Of a stretch of DNA of 21,929 bases, positions 5,708 through 14,039 are shown piece by piece. Source of the DNA: JALQUL01 sp040382935 (lineage in GTDB: Bacteria > Pseudomonadota > Gammaproteobacteria > Burkholderiales > Burkholderiaceae_C); assembly GCA_040382935.1 (NCBI GenBank), contig JBEIEP010000045.1, forward strand, positions 1-21,929, read 5' to 3'. The notes under the pieces were generated by a model that saw only the letters and a program-made list of their open reading frames with translations, made no database searches and had not been told where the DNA came from. A program made the translations under genes and the position numbers. Position 1 is the first letter of the stretch. The number at the start of each line of letters is the position of its first letter.

Positions 5708-7462
5708 ATGAAATGGCTTGGTCACCCCACCCGCTTTCTCTTCTTCACGGGTAAAGGCGGTGTCGGTAAGACATCGATCTCGACCGCAATCGCCATCGCG
5801 CTCGCAGACGCCGGAAAAAGGGTTCTGCTTGTCAGTACAGACGCCGCCTCTAACCTGGATGAGATGCTCAACGTTGAGTTGAGCAACCACCCAGTTTCGG
5901 TTCCCGGCGTCAAGGGACTTGATCTCATCAACATTGACCCAGATGACGCCGCTCTGGCCTATCGTCAACGGGTCATCGACCAGATGGGAGATGCCGCAAC
6001 CCAAGAGGCAAAAAGGACCGTGCGGGAGCAACTGTCTGGCGCCTGTACGACTGAGATTGCATCGTTTGATGAGTTTTCAAGCTTACTCGCTGACGACAAC
6101 AGTCGCTACGACCACATCGTTTTTGATACCGCACCCAGTGGTCATACTTTACGTTTGCTGAGCTTGCCCAAAGCTTGGAGCGGCTTTTTGGCCAACAACG
6201 ATCAAGGTGCATCTTGTTTAGGTTCGCACTCTGGCTTGAAGATGCAAGAGACACGCTTTAATCTAGCCCTTGCGGCATTGAGCAACCCGGCACTGACATC
6301 CGTTGTGTTGGTGGCCAGGCCAGAAACGAGTGCATTAAGTGAAGCAGCCCGAACCAGCAATGAGCTCAAAGCGCTGGGCTTGTCTAACCAACGCTTAATC
6401 ATCAATGGCGTGTTCCACACCAGTGTGCCGGATGACCCTGTGGCTCGCGCTATTGAAATGCAAGGCATGAATGCCTTAGCAAGTATTCCAGACGCTCTAA
6501 AGCTACTGCCTCAAGACGAGGTTCCACTTCGCGCGGTAGACAACATTGGTCTGCCTGCGCTGAGGGCCTTGTTGTCTGACACTCCCTCTGAAACAAGCCA
6601 CACAACTGCGCCCACTCAGACGATGCTTGCAAAGCGATTTGGCTTGTTGATCGACGACCTATCCAAACAAGACCACGGATTAATCATGGTGATGGGAAAG
6701 GGTGGGGTCGGCAAAACAACCATTGCAGCCGCCTTGGCGCTTGGGCTGGTTGCAAAAGGCAAAACAGTCCATCTCAGCACCACCGATCCGGCCGCACACC
6801 TTGCTGAAACTTTGATGGAACAAGTCCCTGGTTTGCAAGTCAGCCGCATCGATCCTAAAGTCGAGACGCAAAAGTACATCGACAAAATCATGGCGGCCAA
6901 GGGGCCAGCGTTGAACCCGGATGAAAAAGCACTTTTACTGGAGGATCTGCAATCACCTTGCACTGAAGAGGTCGCGGTGTTTCATGCCTTTTCGCACATC
7001 GTTGCCCAAGCGCGAAGTGGCTTTGTTGTTTTGGATACGGCACCAACGGGGCACTCGCTGCTGCTCATGGATGCAGCAGGTGCATACCACCGTCAGATGA
7101 TGCGTACGTTTGAGAAGCAGACTGGCACATCGGTGAATGTCGTGACCCCATTGATGCGGCTGCAAGACCCAGACTACACAAGAATCATCCTGGTGACATT
7201 GCCAGAAGTAACGCCTGTTTCACAAGCATCCGCCTTACAAGAGGATCTTCGGCGAGCAAAAATTGAGCCTTATGCTTGGGTTCTGAATCGCTCGGTCTTG
7301 GCCGCAAGAACGAAGGACCCACTGCTGGTGTCACGCCTGCAAAGCGAAGTCAAACAGATGACACGCATTCACAATGGGCTTTCAGATAACTTGTTTTTCA
7401 TTCCCTTCCAATCCGAGGCCCCCGTTGGTGTACAGGCTTTGAGTGAACTGTTGGAGGGATAA
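5708..7462 (+). CDS. arsA: Arsenite-stimulated efflux ATPase ArsA (two-domain)
   Basis: 584 residues, the full length of the duplicated ArsA that powers the ArsB arsenite pump. Both halves carry a deviant Walker A GKGGVGKT (15-22 and 330-337) and the switch II signature DTAPSGH / DTAPTGH. The three As(III)/Sb(III) ligands known from the plasmid R773 enzyme (Cys113, Cys172, Cys422) are all present here as C113 (GACTTEI), C170 (ASCLG) and C418 (SPCTEE). The ATG at 5708 follows AAAAAGG by a normal distance; an upstream TTG is rejected. No arsB, arsD, arsC or arsR is in the window, so the pump partner must be elsewhere or ArsA acts alone. It ends next to a broken SDR gene, which suggests insertion at this site. 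Confidence 0.95.
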   Translation: MKWLGHPTRFLFFTGKGGVGKTSISTAIAIALADAGKRVLLVSTDAASNLDEMLNVELSNHPVSVPGVKGLDLINIDPDDAALAYRQRVIDQMGDAATQEAKRTVREQLSGACTTEIASFDEFSSLLADDNSRYDHIVFDTAPSGHTLRLLSLPKAWSGFLANNDQGASCLGSHSGLKMQETRFNLALAALSNPALTSVVLVARPETSALSEAARTSNELKALGLSNQRLIINGVFHTSVPDDPVARAIEMQGMNALASIPDALKLLPQDEVPLRAVDNIGLPALRALLSDTPSETSHTTAPTQTMLAKRFGLLIDDLSKQDHGLIMVMGKGGVGKTTIAAALALGLVAKGKTVHLSTTDPAAHLAETLMEQVPGLQVSRIDPKVETQKYIDKIMAAKGPALNPDEKALLLEDLQSPCTEEVAVFHAFSHIVAQARSGFVVLDTAPTGHSLLLMDAAGAYHRQMMRTFEKQTGTSVNVVTPLMRLQDPDYTRIILVTLPEVTPVSQASALQEDLRRAKIEPYAWVLNRSVLAARTKDPLLVSRLQSEVKQMTRIHNGLSDNLFFIPFQSEAPVGVQALSELLEG

Positions 7463-7506
7463 CTTTTAACCATGGGGCCCGCGCGCACTCATTCACTGAA
7501 CTGTTT

Positions 7507-7717
7507 TAAATCAACCATGGCCTCTTCTTGGCGGGCGTCGCTGCCAAAGCCGGGCCTGGCCGCCGCTGTCGCGTATCTCTGCCAGCAGAGCTTGCAGCTT
7601 GTCTTGGTTACGGCGCGTCACACAGGCAATATAGCCTTCACGGGCAAAGCGCCGGGCAATGGCACCGCCTGTGGCGTCACCGGCTCCAATAACGAGAATG
7701 GCTTTTTTATCGCTCAT
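7507..7717 (-). pseudogene. Frameshifted and truncated short-chain dehydrogenase
   Basis: The ATG at 7715-7717 (AAGAGGT upstream) starts MSDKKAILVIGAGDATGGAI, a Rossmann fold with the glycine-rich cofactor motif. It continues normally to SGGQAR. There, near 7548-7553, the frame breaks and ends at 7511. Reading the shifted frame restores FGSDARQEEAMVDL, the expected continuation, down to about 7507, after which similarity is lost. Only about 70 of roughly 250 residues remain, and the catalytic Ser/Tyr/Lys are gone. It lies 17 bases after tag and was probably the third gene of a yghU-tag-SDR transcript before arsA DNA arrived. Confidence 0.85.
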
Positions 7718-7734
7718 GGTGTACCTCTTAAAAC

Positions 7735-8388
7735 TCAATGGGTTGCCGGGGACTTAAACGCCGCACGCGCACCCAGTGCCTTGGCCCTGGTGGCGCACCC
7801 TTCAAGGTGGTCATTGACCAATCCCATGGCCTGCATAAAGGCATACACCGTGGTGGGCCCTACAAAAGTCCAGCCTCGCTTGCGTAGGTCTTTGGACAAG
7901 GCAACGGATTCGGGTGATGTGGTGATGCCACTTAGGGTTTGGCGGGTGATTTGCTGCGGGCGTGAGCCTGGTGCAGGTTCAAACCGCCAAAAGTAGGCCG
8001 CCAATGAGCCAAACTCTTGGCGCAGTTCTTGTGCCCGCTTGGCGTTGTTAATGGTCGAGGCGATCTTGCCCCGGTGACGAACAATCCCAGCGTCTAGCAA
8101 CAGGCGGGCGGCCTGCCCCTCACCAAATTGCGCGACTTGATCGAAGTCAAAATTGGCAAAGCCAGCCCGAAAGGCCTCGCGCTTGTTCAAAATGGTTAAC
8201 CAGCTCAAACCGGCCTGGAACCCCTCTAGGCAAATCTTTTCAAAGAGGCGGCGGTCATCTTGCACCGGAAAGCCCCACTCGTGGTCGTGGTAGTGCTGAT
8301 AGGCGGCTGTGGCACGGCACCAAGCGCACCGTGTGACCTGTTGGTCATCGGTAAACAGCCCTGTGGGCACGGCGGATTCGTCAGTCAT
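7735..8388 (-). CDS. tag: DNA-3-methyladenine glycosylase I
   Basis: 217 residues of the Tag family, which removes 3-methyladenine from alkylated DNA as the first step of base excision repair. Visible hallmarks are RCAWC near the N-terminus, YHDHEWGFPVQDDRRLFEK, LEGFQAGLSWLTILNKRE (with the active-site Glu), and late GWTFVGPTTVYAFMQAMGLVNDH followed by Cys. The early Cys and His plus the late His and Cys would form the structural zinc site. The family core is normally about 190 residues; here there is a short N-terminal and a C-terminal extension. It begins 15 bases after the yghU stop, so the two are probably co-transcribed. Confidence 0.95.
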   Translation of the reverse strand: MTDESAVPTGLFTDDQQVTRCAWCRATAAYQHYHDHEWGFPVQDDRRLFEKICLEGFQAGLSWLTILNKREAFRAGFANFDFDQVAQFGEGQAARLLLDAGIVRHRGKIASTINNAKRAQELRQEFGSLAAYFWRFEPAPGSRPQQITRQTLSGITTSPESVALSKDLRKRGWTFVGPTTVYAFMQAMGLVNDHLEGCATRAKALGARAAFKSPATH

Positions 8389-8403
8389 AGGTGCTGGTGC
8401 AGG

Positions 8404-9279
8404 TTAACGCGATGCAGCTAACTTGTCTTGGGTCTTGGTGTCAAAGTCACTGGCATCGTGGCGCTCATGCAGTTGTTTGGCAGGGTCGCCAAACACTCGG
8501 TTGACCATGCGACCACGTTGGGCAGCAGGGCGCTGGGCGATTTGGTGGGTCCAGCGCAAGACGTTGGTATAGGTTTGCACCTGCAAGAATTCACCGGCTT
8601 CGTACAACTGCCCCATCACCATGGTGCCGTACCAAGGCCAGACGGCCATGTCGGCAATGGTGTATTCATCTCCTGCCAAAAATGCGCTGTGTGCCAGCCG
8701 TTGGTCCAACACATCCAACTGGCGCTTGACCTCCATGGCGTATCGGTCAATCGCGTACTCAATCTTGGTGGGCGCATAGGCATAAAAATGGCCAAACCCG
8801 CCGCCCAAAAAGGGCGCACTGCCCATCTGCCAAAACAACCATGCCATACATTCGGCCCGCTTAGCCGGTTCGGTCGGCAAAAATGCACCAAACTTTTCTG
8901 CCAGATAGACCAATATCGCGCCCGACTCAAACACGCGGATGGGGTTGGCACCACTGCGGTCCAATAAGGCCGGGATCTTGGAGTTGGGATTGACGCCAAC
9001 AAAGCCACTACCAAACTGGTCGCCTTCGTTGATGCGGACGAGCCAGGCATCGTACTCGGCGCCGGTGTGTCCTGCCGCCAGCAATTCTTCTAGCATCACC
9101 GTGACCTTGACGCCGTTGGGCGTTCCTAGCGAATACAACTGCAAGGGGTGGCGCCCGACAGGAAGCTCTTTTTGATGCGTGGCCCCAGCCGTGGGACGGT
9201 TGATGCTGGCAAAGCGGCCGCCGCTCTCTTTGTTATGAGACCAGATTTTGGGTGGCGTGTAAGGGGATGAATGGTCCAT
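8404..9279 (-). CDS. yghU: Nu-class glutathione transferase / disulfide-bond oxidoreductase YghU
   Basis: 291 residues, close to the 288 of E. coli YghU. The N-terminal YghU extension (TPPKIWSHNKESGGRFASIN) precedes a thioredoxin-like GST domain with LYSLGTPNGVKVTVMLEEL, then SKIPALLD and FESGAILVYLAEKFG. The helical C-terminal domain contains GDEYTIADMAVWPWYG. YghU binds two glutathiones and reduces disulfides and organic peroxides. Start and stop look normal. It is first in the leftward yghU-tag-(SDR) set and diverges from the tetR gene 159 bases away. Confidence 0.93.
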   Translation of the reverse strand: MDHSSPYTPPKIWSHNKESGGRFASINRPTAGATHQKELPVGRHPLQLYSLGTPNGVKVTVMLEELLAAGHTGAEYDAWLVRINEGDQFGSGFVGVNPNSKIPALLDRSGANPIRVFESGAILVYLAEKFGAFLPTEPAKRAECMAWLFWQMGSAPFLGGGFGHFYAYAPTKIEYAIDRYAMEVKRQLDVLDQRLAHSAFLAGDEYTIADMAVWPWYGTMVMGQLYEAGEFLQVQTYTNVLRWTHQIAQRPAAQRGRMVNRVFGDPAKQLHERHDASDFDTKTQDKLAASR

Positions 9280-9401
9280 GGTGGTGGGGGTCCGTGGTGA
9301 TGAAAGTGGGCGTGGTGAAGGCTAAGGAAGCTCTGCAAAACCGCATAGTACAACATCACTATCCATTCCATTCGATTCTTTAGATTGCCCTTTGCAATTG
9401 G

Positions 9402-9431
9402 TTGACAAATAGACCGACCAGTCTATAGAAT
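9402..9431 (+). promoter_or_regulatory. Promoter with TetR-type operator upstream of tetR
   Basis: TTGACA (9402-9407) is a perfect -35 box. TAGAAT (9426-9431, 18-base spacer) or TATAGA (9424-9429, 16-base spacer) serves as the -10 box. Between them lies the palindrome ATAGAC-CGACCA-GTCTAT (9409-9426), with six perfect bases per arm. It has the TAGACnnnnnnGTCTA form seen at many TetR-family operators. Bound repressor would block RNA polymerase, so autorepression of the downstream gene is strongly suggested. Confidence 0.85.
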
Positions 9432-9438
9432 ATTCTTT

Positions 9439-10053
9439 ATGAAAAAAGAAGCAGAAGTTATGGGTACACGCGATCGATTGATCGCAGCCATGGTCGTTGC
9501 CCTCAGAAGCAAGGGCTACCACGGCGTGGGTATTAGCGATTTACTGGCAAGCGCTCAAACCCCAAAGGGCGTTCTGTACCACCACTTTCCGGGCGGGAAA
9601 TCTGAGTTGGCCGTCAAAGCCATTGAGTCGGTTGCAGAGCAACTGGGTAGCACTCTCGAAAAAATCCTTCATCGAACCGCGGACCCCGTAGATGCTATGA
9701 AGCAGTGGCTGGACGCCGCACAAAAAATACTTCAAAAGAGTAATTTTCAGGCGGGTTGTCCGCTAGCCACTATCGCCCTTGAGTCCACCCGCGAAGACGC
9801 CGAAATCCGCATCGCACTCAACAATGCCTTTGCTTTACTGCGCACCAAAATCGCCAGTGTGCTGGGCGCTGTAGGACTGCCAGAGGCATCTGCGCGTGCC
9901 ACCGCAGCCCTTGTCGTTTCCGCTTACGAAGGGGCACTTTTGCAGTCCAGGGTTGCACAGGATACAGGCGTCATGCAAGAAACCTCTGAGGCGCTGATTG
10001 AACTGGTCAGACTTCATCTTGTTCGGGCCAATAGCGTGGGAGGCCAAAAATGA
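9439..10053 (+). CDS. TetR/AcrR-family transcriptional repressor
   Basis: 204 residues. The N-terminal domain (about 9-60) contains the TetR helix-turn-helix with GISDLLASAQTPKGVLYHHF, followed by PGGKSEL. The C-terminal ligand domain resembles the LmrA/YxaF group (GCPLATIALEST, then VSAYEGALLQSRV). With the ATG at 9439 the transcript would be almost leaderless. The ATG at 9460 (MGTRDRL), preceded by AGAAG, is a serious alternative start. A palindromic operator lies in its own promoter. The coupled downstream gene, an alpha/beta hydrolase, is broken, so the repressor has probably lost its main local target. Confidence 0.9.
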   Translation: MKKEAEVMGTRDRLIAAMVVALRSKGYHGVGISDLLASAQTPKGVLYHHFPGGKSELAVKAIESVAEQLGSTLEKILHRTADPVDAMKQWLDAAQKILQKSNFQAGCPLATIALESTREDAEIRIALNNAFALLRTKIASVLGAVGLPEASARATAALVVSAYEGALLQSRVAQDTGVMQETSEALIELVRLHLVRANSVGGQK

Positions 10054-10223
10054 ATGCAGTGCTTAACGCTGAACAACCCGTAGCAACACAGATTTGCTTG
10101 AGGACCGGCGACGGCTACCCCGTTCAGGCGCGGTTGTTTCGATGCAATGGCAAAGTACGGGCACGGGCACGTCTGATTGTGGCGGGTGCTAATCGTTGCG
10201 TAATCGTGTATCGTCGATTCTTT
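10050..10223 (+). pseudogene. N-terminal stump of an alpha/beta hydrolase
   Basis: The ATG overlaps the tetR stop (ATGA), a typical coupled start. The first 47 residues resemble the N-terminus of a serine alpha/beta hydrolase: an early TGDGYPVQARLF strand, then ARARLIVAGA. After that the expected ATGVPQ-type loop is replaced by NRCVIV, a conserved-looking YRRF remains (residues 54-57), and similarity ends. The frame itself stays open to 10304, but that part overlaps the next gene in another frame. The nucleophile Ser, Asp and His are all absent, so no activity is possible. Confidence 0.6.
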
Positions 10224-10236
10224 ATCAAAAGTCACC

Positions 10237-10401
10237 ATGAAATACATCGCCCTTTTAATCACTGCCACCCTGCTGCAAGCGTGCACGGTTCTAGCCATCG
10301 CTGACGCAGCGGGTTCTGCGGTTGTTTATACAGTCAAGACAACCGTCAATGTGATCGACGCGGTCACACCTGACATCGTCAACAAGAAAAAAAGCGAGTG
10401 A
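10237..10401 (+). CDS. Small lipoprotein (NF038104-like)
   Basis: A 54-residue gene that a 60-residue size filter misses. MKYIALLITATLLQAC is a lipoprotein signal with lipobox LQAC and lipidated Cys16. The mature part is TVLAIADAAGSAVVYTVKTT followed by VNVIDAVTPDIV and a lysine-rich tail. It resembles a small Burkholderiales lipoprotein family of unknown function. The codon pattern is consistent with a real gene and the frame differs from the hydrolase stump it follows. The residue after the lipidated Cys is Thr, not Asp, so outer-membrane sorting is expected. Confidence 0.7.
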   Translation: MKYIALLITATLLQACTVLAIADAAGSAVVYTVKTTVNVIDAVTPDIVNKKKSE

Positions 10402-10455
10402 CGGGTCACGAACCTGTAAAGCTTTAAGCAGTTTTTCACGCACCTGGTGTCCGCT

Positions 10456-10842
10456 ATGAAATACATCTCCATCATCGCGTTGTTCGTATCGGCGCTCATC
10501 CACTTGTTACCTGTTTCAGGTGTCACCGGTGCCGCCGCACTACGCAGGCTGTACGCCATTGAGGTGGTAGATGCGAATACCTCCATTCTTTTGCGACACC
10601 GGGCGCTGTTGTTTGGCCTATTGGGTGTCGTGATGTTGGTGGCCATCGGAGTGCCGTCGATCCGAGTGCCTGTGATGGCTGCAGCCCTGTTCAGCGCTGC
10701 AAGCTTTATTGTTGTGGCAATGTGGGTAGGCGGTTACAACGCAGCCCTCTCCAGGGTCATCGCGGCCGATGCGGTGGTGTCTGCGCTTCTTGCTGCGGGG
10801 CTGGTGACGGAAGTGTTCAATGACCGCATCGCCCTCACTTGA
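10456..10842 (+). CDS. Small four-helix membrane protein of unknown function
   Basis: 128 residues with four hydrophobic helices: about 3-30 (including LIHLLPVSGVTG), 49-68 (LLRHRALLFGLLGVVMLVAI), 72-92 and 98-120. The LIHLLP-x-SGV-x-GA start, LLRHRA loop and VGGYNAAL loop are typical of a widespread proteobacterial protein that databases sometimes label, wrongly, phosphopantetheine adenylyltransferase. No enzyme motif is visible. I chose the ATG at 10456; a GTG at 10447 would add three residues. It follows the small lipoprotein gene by 54 bases and may share its transcript. Confidence 0.65.
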   Translation: MKYISIIALFVSALIHLLPVSGVTGAAALRRLYAIEVVDANTSILLRHRALLFGLLGVVMLVAIGVPSIRVPVMAAALFSAASFIVVAMWVGGYNAALSRVIAADAVVSALLAAGLVTEVFNDRIALT

Positions 10843-11103
10843 GCATCAACATCGTCGGACATGCGGCCCGGATGGCAATAATTTGCCAAGGGATGGTCAT
10901 TTAGGTTCGGCTGCATTGGCTAAGGGAACAGGACAATTTAGCAGTTCTATGTCCAAATACGCGCCTATGACCTGGAAAAACGTGATAAATTACCCTCGCT
11001 CAACCTAAGTTTTGCACGGGGAAAACAGATCACTGGCAGTGCAGCAGCCGCCCTTGCGGCAGTCAATATCGAACAGTCCAATACAACCAAACCAATTACA
11101 CCC

Positions 11104-13581
11104 ATGAAGACGCTTCACTATCGAATTTGTTTGCTTTTAACTGCCTCGATTTTGGCCCTTAGCGGTTGTGGTGGCGACTCGCCAGCAGGTAACCCGACCA
11201 ACCCACCGCCTGCTCCGCCGACCAGTTCCACGACCTCTGGCGATATTCCTAAGGCAATTGCACCCGTGATTACGGAGCATCCGTTGGATGCAAGTGTGCT
11301 TGAGGGGGCTTCAGCTACTTTCAGCGTCAGTATCTCAGGCACAGAATCCGTTACTTATCAATGGCGGCGCGACGGTACAGCAATCCCCAATGCCACCGGC
11401 AGTTCCTACACCCTTGCTGATGCCTCGCTTTCCGATAACGGAGTGGCGATTTCTGTTGCAATAAAGGGTGTCGGTGGCACCACCAATTCCACCTCAGCAA
11501 AATTAACTGTTTCGAGTAAAGGGCCAAGCATTCTGACCCAACCCAGCGCGGTCTCAATTGAGACGGGTAAAGAGGCAAGCTTTAGCGTAACCGCAAGCGG
11601 ACAGGCTCCACTTGCCTATCAGTGGAGCAGGGACGGTGTACCCATCGCAGGAGCCCAAAGTGCAGTCTACAAAACAACGGTGAGTTTTGAAGACAACGGC
11701 GCAGCCTTCAGTGTGAAAGTCTCTAACGCCATAACCACCATCACCAGTGGACCCGCCACGCTAACCGTGCTGCCAAGCGTACTTAAAAACCTAGTGATTT
11801 CAGAAGTGTCTGGCTGCGCACCTCAGGATGTCAGCCCCGTAAGTTGCTGGTTTGAGGTGTACAACCCAACAGGTGCACCAATAGACCTGTCCAAGTTTCT
11901 CGTTAGATCGAGCGGGTGGGATCTCAGTACCAAGCAACCTGTACCCGACATGACTTTTCCTTTACCGCCCCTGATGGTCCCAAATGGCGGTTATGTGATC
12001 GTGTCCGGCAACCCCGATAACTTTATCCAGGTTGGCAAACAAAACGCTTACATTCGGTTTGCCAACACCATCCCACATTGGACACAAAGCGGTTTTGTCG
12101 AGTTGATCTTAATTGGCTCGTCGGAAGACAGGCGCTCAACCGTGGACTTCGTTCCCTTTGGCAGCTCGACTCAACAACCGACCACTGCGGATCAGTGGTC
12201 GGGGCCGCTAGCTGCTGCACTATCGTTTGGACCCACCGAATTCGGTAAATCCATCGCAAGACTTTTCCCGGGTACAACAAACACCGACACCAATACTGCA
12301 TCAGACTGGACTAGCGTTTCGTGGGCGACACCCGCCGGCCGAAATGATGTTTTAGCCAACGCGGTAGACGTTGACGGCGACGGCATCCCCGATTCAGCAG
12401 AGGTTGCCGGCGGTACTTTTGGCGGTATCGACCTGTACGCGATGGGTGCCCGAACAAATCAAAAAGACCTGTTCATTGAAGTGGACCATATGGAGCCACT
12501 GGTCACCAGAACAAACGCAAACGGTGAAACGGTGACTGAAATTGACCACGGAATTGTTCCCCGAGCCGAAGCACTACAAAAAGTAGCTGCAGCATTTGAC
12601 AGGCGGGGTATCAAGGTCTGGTTTGATGCGGGCACCTTATTTAGCCCGATTTTTTCTTTACAAAACTTTAACCTAGGACAATCCACCCATCTGGTTCCGT
12701 ATGAAAAATGTGTCTCGGATGACCCATTGGCTTGCACAAGCAACACAAGCACAAACAGGACGATTTACGATTGGAAAAACCAGTTCATGAACCTAACGCG
12801 GCGGCCGATTTTCCATTACATGCTGTTTGGAGATACTCAAAATGACAATGGATCGGCGAGCAGCTCCGGACTTGCAGAATTAGTCGGCAATGATCTGTTG
12901 ATAACCATGGGCAACTGGGGGTTTTGCACCTGTGATGCCAAGGCAATTGATTTGCTGATCAACCAGCAGGCGGCTACCATCATGCATGAACTAGGGCATA
13001 ACCTCGGCTTGCAGCATGGCGGCGATACCGATACCAACTACAAGCCCAATTACTGGAGTGTCATGAATTACCTGTACCAATTGAATGGTTTGGATCCTGA
13101 CGCCAGTTCAATCACCGCTTATCAACGCTGGTTGCTTGAAAAAGGTGACCCAACCAGGTTGGGGGTTTCGGATTTGGTCGGCTCTCCTAACAAAGCGCAG
13201 GGCCAATTTGTGATCAACTACTCCAGCGGCACAAGTGCCGATTTAGATGAAAACAAGCTCCTAGAGTCCAACAATGTGGGACGTGGTAACGCCGACAACA
13301 CAAGCTACGCTGACTGGGATTTGTCTTTTTCATTGACAGGCGGCGAGCTAAAAATAGACCTGAACCAAGACGGAGTTTTCGAGGTGTTAAACGACTATAG
13401 CGACTGGGGTAATCTTGTGTTCCCATTTTTTAGGCACAAGGATGGCAATTCAGGCGCATCATTGACCAAGTCAAATAAACGCATCATCAACCCAATGGTG
13501 AACGACCGTCAACCAGTGGTCAAAGAAATGGCGCCATCGTCCAAAATTTTGCAGAGAATAAGGCAAATTTCTACGCCATGA
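11104..13581 (+). CDS. Lipoprotein metzincin metalloprotease with Ig-like and lamin-tail-like domains
   Basis: 825 residues. A lipoprotein signal ends in LSGC (Cys22) and a Pro/Thr/Ser-rich linker follows. Two Ig-like domains occupy about 45-137 and 139-222; each has the pattern P-x(n)-G-x-x-A-x-F-x-V then YQW-x-RDG. A lamin-tail-like domain covers about 225-395 (LVISEVSG, then FEVYNPTGAPIDLS and GGYVIVSG). An Asp-rich loop, DVDGDGIPDSAE, may bind calcium. The catalytic domain carries HELGHNLGLQH with zinc ligands His628, His632 and His638, base Glu629, and a Met-turn SVMNY (Met654). This is a membrane-anchored, outward-facing zinc endopeptidase with unknown substrate. The next gene overlaps it by four bases. 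The signal, domains and active site are all intact. Confidence 0.85.
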   Translation: MKTLHYRICLLLTASILALSGCGGDSPAGNPTNPPPAPPTSSTTSGDIPKAIAPVITEHPLDASVLEGASATFSVSISGTESVTYQWRRDGTAIPNATGSSYTLADASLSDNGVAISVAIKGVGGTTNSTSAKLTVSSKGPSILTQPSAVSIETGKEASFSVTASGQAPLAYQWSRDGVPIAGAQSAVYKTTVSFEDNGAAFSVKVSNAITTITSGPATLTVLPSVLKNLVISEVSGCAPQDVSPVSCWFEVYNPTGAPIDLSKFLVRSSGWDLSTKQPVPDMTFPLPPLMVPNGGYVIVSGNPDNFIQVGKQNAYIRFANTIPHWTQSGFVELILIGSSEDRRSTVDFVPFGSSTQQPTTADQWSGPLAAALSFGPTEFGKSIARLFPGTTNTDTNTASDWTSVSWATPAGRNDVLANAVDVDGDGIPDSAEVAGGTFGGIDLYAMGARTNQKDLFIEVDHMEPLVTRTNANGETVTEIDHGIVPRAEALQKVAAAFDRRGIKVWFDAGTLFSPIFSLQNFNLGQSTHLVPYEKCVSDDPLACTSNTSTNRTIYDWKNQFMNLTRRPIFHYMLFGDTQNDNGSASSSGLAELVGNDLLITMGNWGFCTCDAKAIDLLINQQAATIMHELGHNLGLQHGGDTDTNYKPNYWSVMNYLYQLNGLDPDASSITAYQRWLLEKGDPTRLGVSDLVGSPNKAQGQFVINYSSGTSADLDENKLLESNNVGRGNADNTSYADWDLSFSLTGGELKIDLNQDGVFEVLNDYSDWGNLVFPFFRHKDGNSGASLTKSNKRIINPMVNDRQPVVKEMAPSSKILQRIRQISTP

Positions 13582-14039
13582 AGACTTTGCTGTTGCTGGT
13601 CATGACTATAGTTGTGTCCGCAATGGCCAAGGCTCAACCCATCAGTCAAGCGGCAGGATGCCTGAATCAAGCGTTTTGTGAATGGAAGGATTTCGCCCCG
13701 TCCGGCCCCAAGGTAACCCGCGAATGGCGCCACGCCAACGAAGCCACGCCCTACAAAATAGAGATAGATGGAGCGGCGATTGGTAGACACTTTCTAGGGG
13801 GTCTTCGTTTGCACTTAGACGCAGAGGGCACGTGGCGCGCCGTTGGCCCCGATGGCGAGTCTGTCCTTTTGCTCACGACCACCGAGACATTACCCAAATC
13901 GGTGGAAGGTATCACCGCATTCGGGTACCTGTGGCGCATGACCATCACGGCAAGAAAAATACCGTTTTCCAAGCCCGGCATCGCCACTGAGGACGAGCCC
14001 AAACTCAACCTTCGCCTTACGCGCGTCTGCAAGCCTTAA
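13578..14039 (+). CDS. Small secreted protein coupled to the metzincin gene
   Basis: 153 residues beginning MKTLLLLVMTIVVSAMAKA, a classical signal peptide with probable cleavage after Ala19. The mature protein has two or three cysteines (C28 and C34 near the N-terminus and one near the C-terminus) and looks like a small beta-rich domain (GGLRLHLDAEGTWRAVGPDG). I do not recognise a family. Its ATG overlaps the stop of the metzincin gene (ATGA), so translation is coupled and expression is probably matched. A periplasmic or surface partner, inhibitor or accessory of the protease is a reasonable guess, but nothing in the sequence proves it. A strong hairpin follows the stop. Confidence 0.7.
   Translation: MKTLLLLVMTIVVSAMAKAQPISQAAGCLNQAFCEWKDFAPSGPKVTREWRHANEATPYKIEIDGAAIGRHFLGGLRLHLDAEGTWRAVGPDGESVLLLTTTETLPKSVEGITAFGYLWRMTITARKIPFSKPGIATEDEPKLNLRLTRVCKP

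Noticed and set aside
5515..7500. A complete arsenic-resistance operon
   Set aside because: Looked for ArsR, ArsD, ArsB/Acr3 and ArsC on both strands; only ArsA is present.
7472..7996. Plus-strand ORF of 174 residues
   Set aside because: It is antisense to the clearly coding tag gene and the SDR remnant and has no recognisable protein features.
10843..11103. Gap before the metzincin gene as a site for a small gene or riboswitch
   Set aside because: I see no convincing ORF, promoter pair or structured leader in these 261 bases.
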